Origin: Candidatus Omnitrophota bacterium | GTDB taxonomy: Bacteria > Hinthialibacterota > Hinthialibacteria > Hinthialibacterales > Hinthialibacteraceae | Direction of reading: 5' to 3' | Length of the DNA stretch: 64,000 bases | Assembly (NCBI GenBank): GCA_003598175.1 | Contig: QZKN01000029.1 | Span: 34,179-98,178 of the forward strand | Part shown: piece after piece, positions 35,703 through 44,517 of the stretch | Layout of the letters: each line of letters begins with the position of its first letter | Position numbering within the stretch: the first letter of the stretch is position 1 | The notes under the pieces: generated by a model | Told to the model about the DNA's origin: nothing | The model's input: only the letters and a program-made list of their open reading frames with translations | Databases searched by the model: none | Translations under genes and position numbers: made by a program

Positions 35703-36088
35703 TTTCATTTTACACGATCGTTCAATTTGTCTTGGTTATCGCGAAAAAGCAGACGTTGATTTCGGACTTTTGTTCGAACATCCGACCGTGACCGCTGGTC
35801 TGCTTGTACGGATAACTCCTAATGGCTGAAATCCTCGAGGTATCCAACCGGTTCATTCCTCTCGGACGATCCACGCTGATTCATGTAATTTCAATACCTC
35901 CGTTCCGGTCGATCCATGATATCTTTATTGTTTGCTGTCATTGGATTGGCTGGATTTGGCTGATTATGGAAGAGATGATCTTGCCGGATAAAGAAAATAG
36001 GATATTGCGCCGGGAAACTTATCCGGATCATTTGTTCTTTTCCGGTGTATTCATCTATATCCATTGATACGTACATAATATCGGAACA
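35703..36088. other. Intergenic region before the sigma-factor gene
   Basis: About 385 bases without a believable gene (one 81-codon frame has no ribosome site or known pattern). The end should hold the promoter of the ECF sigma factor; the sequence TATCGGAACAATG directly before the start includes the GGAAC block typical of ECF-type -35 elements but is too near the start codon to be used as one. Confidence 0.45.
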
Positions 36089-36658
36089 ATGAATAGAGAA
36101 CTTGTGAGTTCAGACGAAGCCTTGATTCGAGCGATTCATGCGGGCGATGAGAAGGCCGCGGCTTGTTTGTACCATCGGCATATCGACCGGGTGCATCGCA
36201 TCTGCTATCGGATTGTTCTGGAACCGTCACAAGTGAACGATTGCGTGCAGGAAGTTTGGTTGCGGGTGTTTCGCAATCTGAAGCGGTTTCAATGCGGGAA
36301 ATCGTTTTCCGCCTGGTTGAATGCCGTGACCGCCAACACCGCCATCGATTTTTATCGAAAAACGGTGCGGCGGGGAAATCATATCGATATCGATGAACTA
36401 TACGGCAATGAACTCGTTGCCGAGGAACGAACCGGCGATCACCATTTGGATGAAGTGCGCCTTCATCAACGGATTTGTAAGGTATTGGCGGAGATCAGCG
36501 CCAGTCAACGGACCGCGTTTATTCTGCGCTATTTCGAAGACATGTCCACCGGTGAAATTGCGCAAATCCTGGGCTGCAACGTGGGGACGGTTCGAACCCA
36601 CATTCGCCGCTCGTTGCTCGCGTTGCGGGAGAAACTGGCGGAGACCATCAAACTGTAG
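36089..36658 (+). CDS. ECF-type RNA polymerase sigma factor
   Basis: 189 residues. Region 2 at about 20-85 (AACLYHRHIDRVHRICYRIV, NDCVQEVWLRVFRNLKRFQ, FSAWLNAVTANTAIDFYRK) and region 4 at about 125-180 (QRTAFILRYFEDMSTGEIAQ, LGCNVGTVRTHIRRSLLAL) are complete and there is no region 3, as in ECF sigma factors. These respond to envelope or extracellular signals. The next gene encodes a single-pass membrane protein that could be its anti-sigma factor, followed by periplasmic proteins that may be its targets. Confidence 0.92.
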   Translation: MNRELVSSDEALIRAIHAGDEKAAACLYHRHIDRVHRICYRIVLEPSQVNDCVQEVWLRVFRNLKRFQCGKSFSAWLNAVTANTAIDFYRKTVRRGNHIDIDELYGNELVAEERTGDHHLDEVRLHQRICKVLAEISASQRTAFILRYFEDMSTGEIAQILGCNVGTVRTHIRRSLLALREKLAETIKL

Positions 36659-36670
36659 AGGTCTGTATCC

Positions 36671-37213
36671 ATGAGCAATAGGAAACTAACGTACGAAGAA
36701 TTTAAAATCCTGTTTTCGGACCGATTTCAGACGGAAGAGGAATTCCGATCGGAATACGAATCCTTTTTTTCCGTCTTCGAACAACTGGATCGCGCGTCCG
36801 TACCGGATTTGCCGTCCTGCGACAAAGTGAATATTTTCGAGCAGGCATGGCAAGGCAGTGTAGCGTCAATGTTCCATCGGCAGGATTCGCGGGATACGGG
36901 CGTTCTTTCATGGTTTGCATGGATACGGCGACCGGCCGTCACGTTCGTTTCCGGACTGGTCATCGGGTGCATTCTTACGGCGATGGTTATGAACGGGCAA
37001 ATCGATTTGGCGAGGACCGCCTCCGCCGATCACCCGTTGATCGTGGAACAGACGCCTTATACGCAAACGTATAAAGGAAAAATCATCGATGAAATTTATT
37101 CGCAAATCGAAAATCCCCAGATCGTAGTGAGCAAGACGGAAAGAACCGATCCCCGTCGCGTGTTGTATGGAACGTTGGATAACGGGGAAGTCTATTTCGT
37201 ATGGAATTTATAA
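36671..37213 (+). CDS. Single-pass membrane protein, anti-sigma factor candidate
   Basis: 180 residues: a charged cytoplasmic part of about 95 residues, one membrane helix (PAVTFVSGLVIGCILTAMVM), and a periplasmic tail of about 60 residues. No zinc-binding HxxxCxxC motif of ZAS anti-sigma factors is present. The position, 12 bases after the ECF gene, and the topology fit an anti-sigma factor, but this is inferred from arrangement. It ends 17 bases before the next gene. Confidence 0.6.
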   Translation: MSNRKLTYEEFKILFSDRFQTEEEFRSEYESFFSVFEQLDRASVPDLPSCDKVNIFEQAWQGSVASMFHRQDSRDTGVLSWFAWIRRPAVTFVSGLVIGCILTAMVMNGQIDLARTASADHPLIVEQTPYTQTYKGKIIDEIYSQIENPQIVVSKTERTDPRRVLYGTLDNGEVYFVWNL

Positions 37214-37230
37214 CCAAAGGAGATGAAATC

Positions 37231-38313
37231 ATGAAAATACGTACTTTTTCGATTATCACTATGGGAATCCTATTGGCGGCCGGCACATCATGGGCACAAG
37301 TTCAGGCATCTTCCTCCAATGCCAGAAGTGTTTCCAGGGATTTAGGCCAATTGTTGGCCGATGAGCAGGCCGTCACGCAAATCATTACCGTTCAGTATTA
37401 TCCCCTCGAAGACCTTCGAGACCTGATATCCAACGTTTTCCGCATTGATCGCGCCGTAATCCATATCGACGAACGTTCGAATCGACTCATTATTCGCACG
37501 GAGAAGGAAAAGTTACAGGATCTGTTGAATTTGATCAAACAATTGGACGTTCCCGACGTGGTATCCGCAGAAACGACGGCGATGCAAACCTTGGTTTATC
37601 GTGTGTATATGTTCGAGATTCCCGTGACGAGCCAGGATTTGAAGCCGTTTTTCATGAATTTACAAACTTCTTCGCAAATCACGTCCGGAGGATTTTTAGA
37701 CGCCGTGACGGATAGGGATTTACAGATCAGCGGATTCCAGGTGATCAACGATGACGAGGAAAAACGCACGATCGTGATGCAAGGCAAAGCCGCTTCCGGC
37801 GAATCCTTGAAACGGATCGTTGAAAAAATTCCACAATCGCAAATCATGGAACTGAAGTGGGACGACGAGGAAACGTTCACAAAAGACATTGAGGCGGCTC
37901 GGTATTCGCGTTTGCCGGAGCCGTTGCGGAAACATATACAAACCTTTTTAGGCGAGAGCATCCGGACGGTGGGGTATTGGTTCGGCGCGGTGTCCCTTCC
38001 CGGTGAAACCAACGCTCCCATCGGTCCCTGGCGGCTGGAGATGAGAACCGAAACGGAACGGCGGTCGAATCCGAGGGAAAACACTCTCCGACTGGATATC
38101 AAGGTCCTGCAACAAGGCATGTCCCCGTATATGTCTCCGTATATGCGCGAAAAGGAAATCATCTCCAATTCCATCGAAGGCAGAATCGGAAAACCGATTA
38201 TCGTCGGGTATAACCGAGAATCCTACGGAACGCGAAAAATGGGGGCGATGGTGATTCTACCGGAAGCGGAGACAGCCCCGTCGAATGATTCCGGCGCAAC
38301 AACTCTCTATTAA
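37231..38313 (+). CDS. Periplasmic protein with secretin N-domain-like module
   Basis: 360 residues with a Sec signal (IITMGILLAAGTSWAQ). Residues about 55-110 (ITVQYYPLEDLRDLISNVFR, VIHIDERSNRLIIRTEKEKL, DLLNLIKQLDVPD) are a classic secretin N1/short NOLW-like fold, the ring-forming domain of GspD and PilQ. The rest is strand-rich and lacks the secretin barrel, so it is an orphan ring module. AAAGGAGATGAAATC precedes the ATG at 37231. It follows the sigma/anti-sigma pair in the same direction and probably belongs to the same operon. Confidence 0.65.
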   Translation: MKIRTFSIITMGILLAAGTSWAQVQASSSNARSVSRDLGQLLADEQAVTQIITVQYYPLEDLRDLISNVFRIDRAVIHIDERSNRLIIRTEKEKLQDLLNLIKQLDVPDVVSAETTAMQTLVYRVYMFEIPVTSQDLKPFFMNLQTSSQITSGGFLDAVTDRDLQISGFQVINDDEEKRTIVMQGKAASGESLKRIVEKIPQSQIMELKWDDEETFTKDIEAARYSRLPEPLRKHIQTFLGESIRTVGYWFGAVSLPGETNAPIGPWRLEMRTETERRSNPRENTLRLDIKVLQQGMSPYMSPYMREKEIISNSIEGRIGKPIIVGYNRESYGTRKMGAMVILPEAETAPSNDSGATTLY

Positions 38314-38333
38314 GGCTCCTCTCTCCCGAATGC

Positions 38334-38382
38334 GGTAACGCCCGCGTTTCGCGGGCATTGCCGACTATACGTCAGCGTTACC
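38334..38382. repeat. Nested hairpin repeat
   Basis: Outer arms GGTAACGC (38334-38341) and GCGTTACC (38375-38382) enclose an inner hairpin GCCCGCG / CGCGGGC (38340-38356). It sits between two genes of the same operon and may be a processing or attenuation site, or a dispersed repeat. There is no T-run, so it is unlikely to be a simple terminator. Confidence 0.55.
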
Positions 38383-38403
38383 AACATAAATCGGAGGTCA
38401 ATC

Positions 38404-40218
38404 ATGAATGAAATCCATCTTCGTATAATTATCGTCTACGTGATTCTGCAACTTGTCAATCTCACAAGCGGTTTTGCGGCATCGCCGGCCATCACGAATA
38501 ATCAAATCGTTGTTGGGAAAGTCCAATCGACCAATCAACCTTTGCATGATGTAAACGATGTTCACCACACGGATGCATCCAAGGAACCGTTCCTTGCTGA
38601 AATTATGAAAAATTTGGGTTATAACGAATCCGTCATCGCCAAACCGCTGGCCGTCGGACTTTTCAAATCCTCTATAAATCCATCTGTGACCATTCTGCAA
38701 AAGAACGGCAACGCCAAAGTTTCGTTTGGCTGGTATCGCGAAGAACGGGATGTTCAATTCATCAATACCATTTTTGAACCGGTAACCGGGCCGACATCAG
38801 CAAAAACCATAAATCCCGGCGATGCGAGTTTCGGTTTCTTTATTCGCGTTGATTTTTCCGGAGAATATCAATGGTATACGGAAATTGTCAAAAACGATTG
38901 GGAAGCGCACGTAAAGGTGTATCCGTTGATGAAGGAAGGGAAGGAAATCTCCGATTCCTATTTGCTCTGTTGGGAAGACATCCCGTTGGGCATGGACGTC
39001 CGGGATGATTATCAGGACATCATCGTTCAAGTCACAGGCGTCACGCCAGTCGATGCACAACCGTTTGATGATTTGTATGGCGACTTCCCCATACTTACCT
39101 TTCATACGTGGGGAAGCACTCCGTTTTCCTCGTCTCTGAACGACAATCCGATTCACCAACGGATTCTTTTCAGCGTTCGGATCCATCCCAAATCAGCCGT
39201 GGAGATTGCGGAGGAAATCAAAATCTCAACGAAAAAAGTAACCACGGTTTTATCGCAGTTGGCGCAATATGATTTGGTGCGAAAGACGGAGGACTTGAAA
39301 TGGGTCGCCAACATTCCGATTTACACGGCGGATGAAATTCTTAAAAGCAATCAAATCGGCTTGAAATATGCGCGGATCGAGGCGGATATTTTACGGGAAC
39401 AGATTCCCGGTTTGAAACAAACATACGAACAATGTCAGGTTTCCAAATATCATTCATGGACAAAAATATCGCTCATGATCGTCGGGGCGTTATGCGCCGA
39501 TTTCTGTGTGTCCGACCGAATCCGGTTCAAACCGGAATACTTCGATGAAAGATTTCTGCCGCCGCTGCATCCGGACGGGAGCCGCTGGGGATATTCCGGG
39601 CAGGAAGTTCTATCCTCTCCGATTCCATTTCGAAAATATCAATTTTATCAGAATGTCTTCAGGGATGCGGAAGGAGGGATCGCGCGATTTGGATATTTCG
39701 ATCTTACCGATGAAGAAAGAACGTCGCCTCCTACGCGTCCGGAAAGTCTCCGTTATGAAAATAAAGGAAAGATTTGGCTCTCGTTGACCATGCCTTCAAC
39801 CCTCGATGAAATTCAAATAAAGACCGGTTTGAGCCGCGATGTCGTTCAATCGGCGATCAATGAAATGAGCGGTTGGAATCCTCCTGGCTTGATACGCAAG
39901 GATGATCAATACCTCTCGTCCATTCCCATTTTCACCGAGCATGATTTGGAACTGCTTTTGCGAAAAACGGATCGAATCGCGGAGATCATTTTCAAACAGG
40001 TCTCCATTCCGATGGAAAAGGAAATGGAGGCGGAAGGCAAAAAACTGGGATTGCGATATCCCTTGTCCTCCGGCACATCGGCGCGGGATATTGCTTTGCA
40101 AATTCTGATCGAAGAAGAATTGCTAACCACAGCGCCGCCGCCTGTGCCGTGGAATTTCGGCGTCTGGGGATGGAATGGTGAACTAAAAATGTGGGAAGAG
40201 AGGAAGGCTGAAGGCTGA
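38404..40218 (+). CDS. Exported DUF4114-like protein with two winged-helix modules
   Basis: 604 residues. A Sec signal (LQLVNLTSGFAASPA) leads into a DUF4114-like region at about 55-215, with FGWYREERDVQFINTIFEP, FGFFIRVD and LLCWEDIPLGMDVRDDYQD (the acidic Ca-like loop). Two related units follow: SAVEIAEEIKISTKKVTTVL at about 265 with WVANIPIYTADEI, and STLDEIQIKTGLSRDVVQSA at about 465 with YLSSIPIFTEHDLE. Both read as winged helices of the DNA-binding type. A winged helix behind an export signal is very odd. CGGAGGTCAATC precedes the ATG. The stop codon lies in a GGCTGAAGG repeat. Confidence 0.6.
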   Translation: MNEIHLRIIIVYVILQLVNLTSGFAASPAITNNQIVVGKVQSTNQPLHDVNDVHHTDASKEPFLAEIMKNLGYNESVIAKPLAVGLFKSSINPSVTILQKNGNAKVSFGWYREERDVQFINTIFEPVTGPTSAKTINPGDASFGFFIRVDFSGEYQWYTEIVKNDWEAHVKVYPLMKEGKEISDSYLLCWEDIPLGMDVRDDYQDIIVQVTGVTPVDAQPFDDLYGDFPILTFHTWGSTPFSSSLNDNPIHQRILFSVRIHPKSAVEIAEEIKISTKKVTTVLSQLAQYDLVRKTEDLKWVANIPIYTADEILKSNQIGLKYARIEADILREQIPGLKQTYEQCQVSKYHSWTKISLMIVGALCADFCVSDRIRFKPEYFDERFLPPLHPDGSRWGYSGQEVLSSPIPFRKYQFYQNVFRDAEGGIARFGYFDLTDEERTSPPTRPESLRYENKGKIWLSLTMPSTLDEIQIKTGLSRDVVQSAINEMSGWNPPGLIRKDDQYLSSIPIFTEHDLELLLRKTDRIAEIIFKQVSIPMEKEMEAEGKKLGLRYPLSSGTSARDIALQILIEEELLTTAPPPVPWNFGVWGWNGELKMWEERKAEG

Positions 40219-40238
40219 AGGTTGGTTGAAGGTTGTTG
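40203..40238. repeat. AGGCTGAAGGCTGAAGGTTG repeat
   Basis: Direct repeats of GGCTGAA and GGTTGAA. The related copy at 47628-47690 also lies over a gene 3' end. Here it supplies the stop codon and the last residues of the winged-helix protein. Confidence 0.55.
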
Positions 40239-40370
40239 GAATGGGCGTTTGGAATTGTGGGAGGAAATACAGAAAAATAATTAGTCTGATATCGATCGTG
40301 AATCGATAGAAGAGTTTAGATGAAGTACTTGAAGTGATGTGAAAATAAAAAAGGGAAAGGAGTATTTATC

Positions 40371-42380
40371 ATGAGGAACACAAGAAAGTTACAGAACCTA
40401 TCGTATATCATTTTGATTATTTGCATTATTATATTTAAAGATGTCGATTTTTTAATCGCATCGGAAAGTACCGAAAAATGGATTTTTCAGGAACCATTTC
40501 TCCCTCCACAGACTCAATACATTATTGATGTCAAGATCAACACTGAAACCAAACGTCTGGAAGGAGAGCAAGAGATTCATTTGTTCAATCGTTCTTCTCG
40601 TTCGATCAGACGACTGGTGATCGATTGGCCCTTTCTGCAGGAAGAACTCAAAATCACTTGTGAGGATAATCTGGTCCACAGGATTGAACAAAGCAAGAAT
40701 GGTTTAGCTCAATCTCAAATGCTGATCGAATTATCCCAAGCGATTGAAGAGGGCAAATCGGTCGTACTTAAGATACAGTTCGTAATAGAGGGTGTCTCTC
40801 AGTTGCATTTGGGGAACATCGTCAATCTGGTGGATTGGTATCCACGTATTTGGTGGGGAAGAAATACAGCGGATGATTACGAGGTGAGTATTTATGCACC
40901 GAAAGAATATCAAATTGCAACGAGCGGAGTATATGATGAGATAAAAAACTGTTATATCGCTGAAAAATGTCGGAAATTCGGCGTTGTTTTCATGAAGAAT
41001 TTGCAGGTATTGAAAGACGCATGCGGAGATACGGAGATTTACAGTTATTATGATGAGGAAAGCCGGGAATGCGTGGACTTCACGCACCAAACCGCCGTGG
41101 AGGTGATTGATTTTTATCGTAACTGGCTAGGTTTTTATCCCCATAAAATTTTGCATATCATTCCCGGTGGACTCGATCATCCCGCCGGCGGGTATCTGGT
41201 CGCCACGTCCATCGTCGGCATCCACGGTCAAAAGCGGATGGGCGACAAACCGAAATCGCATTGGCAATTCATCACTGCCCATGAAATCGGCCATGAATAT
41301 TGGATGGAACACGTGCTGGAAGCGCCGAACACATTTTGGCTGATGATTGGCCTGGGCGTCTATGCCGACCGCGCCTTTATGTTGGCAAAGGGATACGGCG
41401 ATCAGCACGAACGCGACATGATCCAGCGCTATATTCAAGGCGTTCGTGAGCAGCTGGACACGCGCATGAATCGCTTGCCGGAAGAGCTGGACGACGTGAG
41501 TTTCGATTACAATAACGTCGTCAATCACGGCAAAGGATTCGCCGTCATCAGCGCGTTAGCCTTGGTAATGGGAAAAGAATCGTTTGAATCCGCATATAAG
41601 CGGTGCCTGAATGAGTTTCAGGGACGGACGCTTGGCGTGGCGGATTTTCAACGCGTCTGTGAAGAGGAAAGCGGAGAACATCTCGATTGGTTTTTTGATC
41701 AATGGGTGCGTACGAGTAACTTTCTATCTTACAAATTTATATCCCGGGAAGTATCATCAGAGAATGGTAAATATAAAACAACAGTGAAGATACAAAATGC
41801 AGGTACATTGAAAATGCCGGTTCCGGTCACCGCCTTGTTTGAGGATGGTTCCCGGCAATGCCTGTTCACGGATCGAATGCTGGAAGAATGTTCGTTGGTG
41901 TTTACCAGCCAATCGCCGTTGAAAGAGATCAAAATGGATGCAAAAAATGAGTTGCCGCTTGTTATTCCGCCTCCCGATGCCACAATTCAACAACTCAAAC
42001 GTAAGTTAAAAGAACTGGATTTTGACGGGGAAGGGGAGGAAGCGCTACAAATATTCAATGCCGTCAAGAAGATTGAGACTGCCGGCCAGGAATTTCCGTG
42101 GTGCAGGCTGGGAATGCAATTATATGATGAAAAGCATGATCAGGAAGCATTGCAGGCGTTTCAAACGGGTTCCAGGTTTGATCCCAATGACTTTCTCGGT
42201 TTTGTTTGGCAAGGCCACATGCACGATCTTTTACATCAACGCGACAAGGCGGTTGCCTGTTACCGCCAGGCGCTCGCTCTCAATCCCACTTCGTGGGTGC
42301 GGCACGATCAATGGGGTATGAAAATCGATCGCGCCTGGATCGAGCAGCGTCTCGAAACGCCGTTTCATCGCGATCGATAG
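40371..42380 (+). CDS. M1-like peptidase (gluzincin) with C-terminal TPRs, altered zinc site
   Basis: 669 residues: signal anchor (YIILIICIIIFKDVDFLIA), a strand-rich M1 N-domain at about 45-220, the gluzincin core at about 240-450, a beta domain, and TPR-like helices near the end (GMQLYDEKHDQEALQAFQTG, RDKAVACYRQALALNPTS). The catalytic helix H304-E-I-G-H308-EYW is present, and GLDHPAGGY stands near the M1 exopeptidase motif. The third zinc ligand, normally the Glu in WLNEG, is replaced: here WLMIG, with Ile326. Either another residue binds zinc or the protein no longer cuts. AAAGGAGTATTTATC precedes the ATG. Confidence 0.75.
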   Translation: MRNTRKLQNLSYIILIICIIIFKDVDFLIASESTEKWIFQEPFLPPQTQYIIDVKINTETKRLEGEQEIHLFNRSSRSIRRLVIDWPFLQEELKITCEDNLVHRIEQSKNGLAQSQMLIELSQAIEEGKSVVLKIQFVIEGVSQLHLGNIVNLVDWYPRIWWGRNTADDYEVSIYAPKEYQIATSGVYDEIKNCYIAEKCRKFGVVFMKNLQVLKDACGDTEIYSYYDEESRECVDFTHQTAVEVIDFYRNWLGFYPHKILHIIPGGLDHPAGGYLVATSIVGIHGQKRMGDKPKSHWQFITAHEIGHEYWMEHVLEAPNTFWLMIGLGVYADRAFMLAKGYGDQHERDMIQRYIQGVREQLDTRMNRLPEELDDVSFDYNNVVNHGKGFAVISALALVMGKESFESAYKRCLNEFQGRTLGVADFQRVCEEESGEHLDWFFDQWVRTSNFLSYKFISREVSSENGKYKTTVKIQNAGTLKMPVPVTALFEDGSRQCLFTDRMLEECSLVFTSQSPLKEIKMDAKNELPLVIPPPDATIQQLKRKLKELDFDGEGEEALQIFNAVKKIETAGQEFPWCRLGMQLYDEKHDQEALQAFQTGSRFDPNDFLGFVWQGHMHDLLHQRDKAVACYRQALALNPTSWVRHDQWGMKIDRAWIEQRLETPFHRDR

Positions 42381-42646
42381 CCATGTCAATGTCCGTGTTC
42401 ATGGGATAAGTCGCGACGCCTTGTCGAAATGAATGGTTTTGTGGATTCAATCGCCTTCGCAGTTTTATTGCATAAGTAATCCTGTCTTCATCTACCATCC
42501 TTCAATCATTTCGTGTATTTTAATAAAGACCAAACACGATCCGCGGACCGTAACCGGCAATGGAACGCAATTTCCGCCCCACCCGTGGCGCCTGTTTTCG
42601 CCTTCCGCGCCGGTTATGAGGCAAAAAGGACAGGTACGGATACGAA
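42381..42646. other. Gap between peptidase-like and YdcF-like genes
   Basis: About 265 bases. No gene, terminator or repeat is evident; several frames crossing it are antisense or random. Confidence 0.4.
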
Positions 42647-43339
42647 ATGAGGAAACAAAACGCCGCCGGGAATACCAAAACTCCATCCGCCGGCGATGGA
42701 CATCGCAAAAAACGGAGGATTGTGTTCGCCCTCCTTTGCCTGAGCCTTTTCGGTTCGGCTATTCTCTATTATCGTGTTTCCATTTTGCGAGCGATGGCGT
42801 CGTTCCTGATTTACGAATCGGAAACGCAGCCGTGCGCGGTGGTGGTGATGCTGGGCGGCGGGCGTACGGAGCGGATCGAGAAGGCGATCGAACTGTATCA
42901 GCACGGATGGGCGAAAGAAATTCTGCTCATGATCCCCCGGCAGGTGGGCGCAGAGGTGATTTACAGCGAATTGTTCAATAACGAAAGTCGCATGTGCCGG
43001 GCGATCCTGGAATTGCGGGGCGTCGCGGATGAACACGTGCAATGGGCGTCGGAGCCCTTTTACAGCACCTATGACGAACTCCATTATCTCAAATCGTGGA
43101 TGCGCGGGCGCGGCGTTCCTTCCGCCGTCATCGTCCCCGGCCTGTTTCAATCCCGTCGGGCAAAATGGACGATGGACCGGATTTTCCGCGATACGGATTT
43201 TACCCTGCGAATCATACCGGCGGCAGGACGCTTCGTTTCCGCCGCCGATTGGTGGACGCATGAGGAAGGCATGATTGAAGTGGAAAACGAATATTTGAAG
43301 AATGTGTATTATTTGACGATGAGGATGATCAGGGATTGA
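42647..43339 (+). CDS. YdcF/ElyC-family (DUF218) membrane-anchored protein
   Basis: 230 residues: one N-terminal membrane helix (IVFALLCLSLFGSAILYY), then a DUF218 domain: CAVVVMLGGGRTERIEKAIE with its glycine loop, GWAKEILLMIP, STYDELHYLKSWM and SAVIVPGLFQSRRAKWTMDR. Relatives such as ElyC and SanA act in envelope glycan metabolism, but the reaction is unknown. Followed 60 bases later by an esterase-like gene on the same strand. Confidence 0.75.
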   Translation: MRKQNAAGNTKTPSAGDGHRKKRRIVFALLCLSLFGSAILYYRVSILRAMASFLIYESETQPCAVVVMLGGGRTERIEKAIELYQHGWAKEILLMIPRQVGAEVIYSELFNNESRMCRAILELRGVADEHVQWASEPFYSTYDELHYLKSWMRGRGVPSAVIVPGLFQSRRAKWTMDRIFRDTDFTLRIIPAAGRFVSAADWWTHEEGMIEVENEYLKNVYYLTMRMIRD

Positions 43340-43399
43340 AATCCGGAAACGCCTCATCCGAATGAAGTCATAACACGGTCAGGAAGAGAGGTGGATTGC

Positions 43400-44503
43400 A
43401 TGAAGAGTTCTATGTATTTGATTTTTTTATATTTAATAATTAGTTTCCCTTTCGGTAGTACGGAATGCTCAGCGGAGGAGAATTCAGCCATGCTGCCTGG
43501 ACAGTTTCAACCTTTCGATTATCCCCTGCCCACATCCGCGCGGGAATGGGACGCGAACAAAGCGGATTTACGCGCCAAATTACGCCGGTTATTCGGCGAC
43601 CTGCCGCCTCTTTTTACGCCGCAACCCGAAATGGTGAAAAAAGAAGAAAAAGAGGGATACACGTTGGAAAAATTGCAATTCGACAACGGCGCGGGGCATA
43701 CGATTTACGGCTATCTGGTCACGCCCGCCGGCCGCAGCCAACCCGGCCCGGCCATTTTGTACCATCACTATCACGGCGGCGAATATGACAACGGGAAAGA
43801 GGAAATTTTACATAAATGGCCGGTGAATACGCCGCCGGCGGAAGCCTTCGCCAAAGCGGGATACGTGGTTCTGGCCATCGATGCGTATGGATTCGGCGAA
43901 CGGCAGCATCAAGGACCGGCAGGCGCGAAGGAATCCGGTTCAAGCACGGAATCCGCTCTGTTTAAGATGTTTATTTGGCAAGGGAAGACGCTGTGGGGAA
44001 TGATGGTGCGCGACGACATGCTGGCCCTCAACTATCTTCTCTCTCGGACCGATCTCGTCGTTCCCGAACGCATCGGCGCGACGGGAATGAGCATGGGAAG
44101 CACGCGAACGTGGTGGCTGGCGGCCCTGGACGAACGGATCAAAGCCGCGGTGTGCGTCTGCTGCCTGACCCGCTATCAAAATCTGATTCGACGCGGAGAG
44201 ATCAACCAGCACGGAATCTATTATTTCGTGCCCGATCTGCTGCGGGAAGGCGTCGACATGGAAGCGGTGGTGGGCCTGATCGCTCCCCGGCCGTTGTTGA
44301 CGCTGACAGGCGACCAGGACGACGGTTCGCCCGTCGACGGCGTGAATCGGATCAATCAATTTGCCGAACAACTGTATGGCTTGTATAATCAGGGCGATCA
44401 CTTCCACGGCAAGGTCTATCCCGGCGTGGCTCATAAATATACGCCGGACATGTGGAAAGAAACCTTCGCCTGGTTTCAACGTTTTTTAAAAGAACCGAAG
44501 TAA
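43400..44503 (+). CDS. Secreted alpha/beta-hydrolase (acetylxylan-esterase or dienelactone-hydrolase-like)
   Basis: 367 residues with a Sec signal (YLIFLYLIISFPFGSTECSA). The hydrolase core shows PAILYHHYHGGEYDNGKEE for the oxyanion region, VVLAIDAYGFGERQ, the nucleophile elbow GATGMSMGSTRTWW with Ser in GMSMG, an acid loop (LTGDQDDGSPVDGVN) and a final histidine in GVAHKYT. This is a full catalytic triad. The substrate is likely a carbohydrate ester by context. The ATG at 43400 has GAGG eight bases upstream. Confidence 0.82.
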   Translation: MKSSMYLIFLYLIISFPFGSTECSAEENSAMLPGQFQPFDYPLPTSAREWDANKADLRAKLRRLFGDLPPLFTPQPEMVKKEEKEGYTLEKLQFDNGAGHTIYGYLVTPAGRSQPGPAILYHHYHGGEYDNGKEEILHKWPVNTPPAEAFAKAGYVVLAIDAYGFGERQHQGPAGAKESGSSTESALFKMFIWQGKTLWGMMVRDDMLALNYLLSRTDLVVPERIGATGMSMGSTRTWWLAALDERIKAAVCVCCLTRYQNLIRRGEINQHGIYYFVPDLLREGVDMEAVVGLIAPRPLLTLTGDQDDGSPVDGVNRINQFAEQLYGLYNQGDHFHGKVYPGVAHKYTPDMWKETFAWFQRFLKEPK

Positions 44504-44517
44504 CAAAACAATAAAAC

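Noticed and set aside
35822..36067. 81-residue frame before the ECF sigma gene
   Set aside because: No ribosome site, no known pattern, and base composition like an intergenic region.
42433..42981. 182-residue plus-strand frame before and across the YdcF-like gene
   Set aside because: It overlaps the gene in another frame and lacks codon and motif support.
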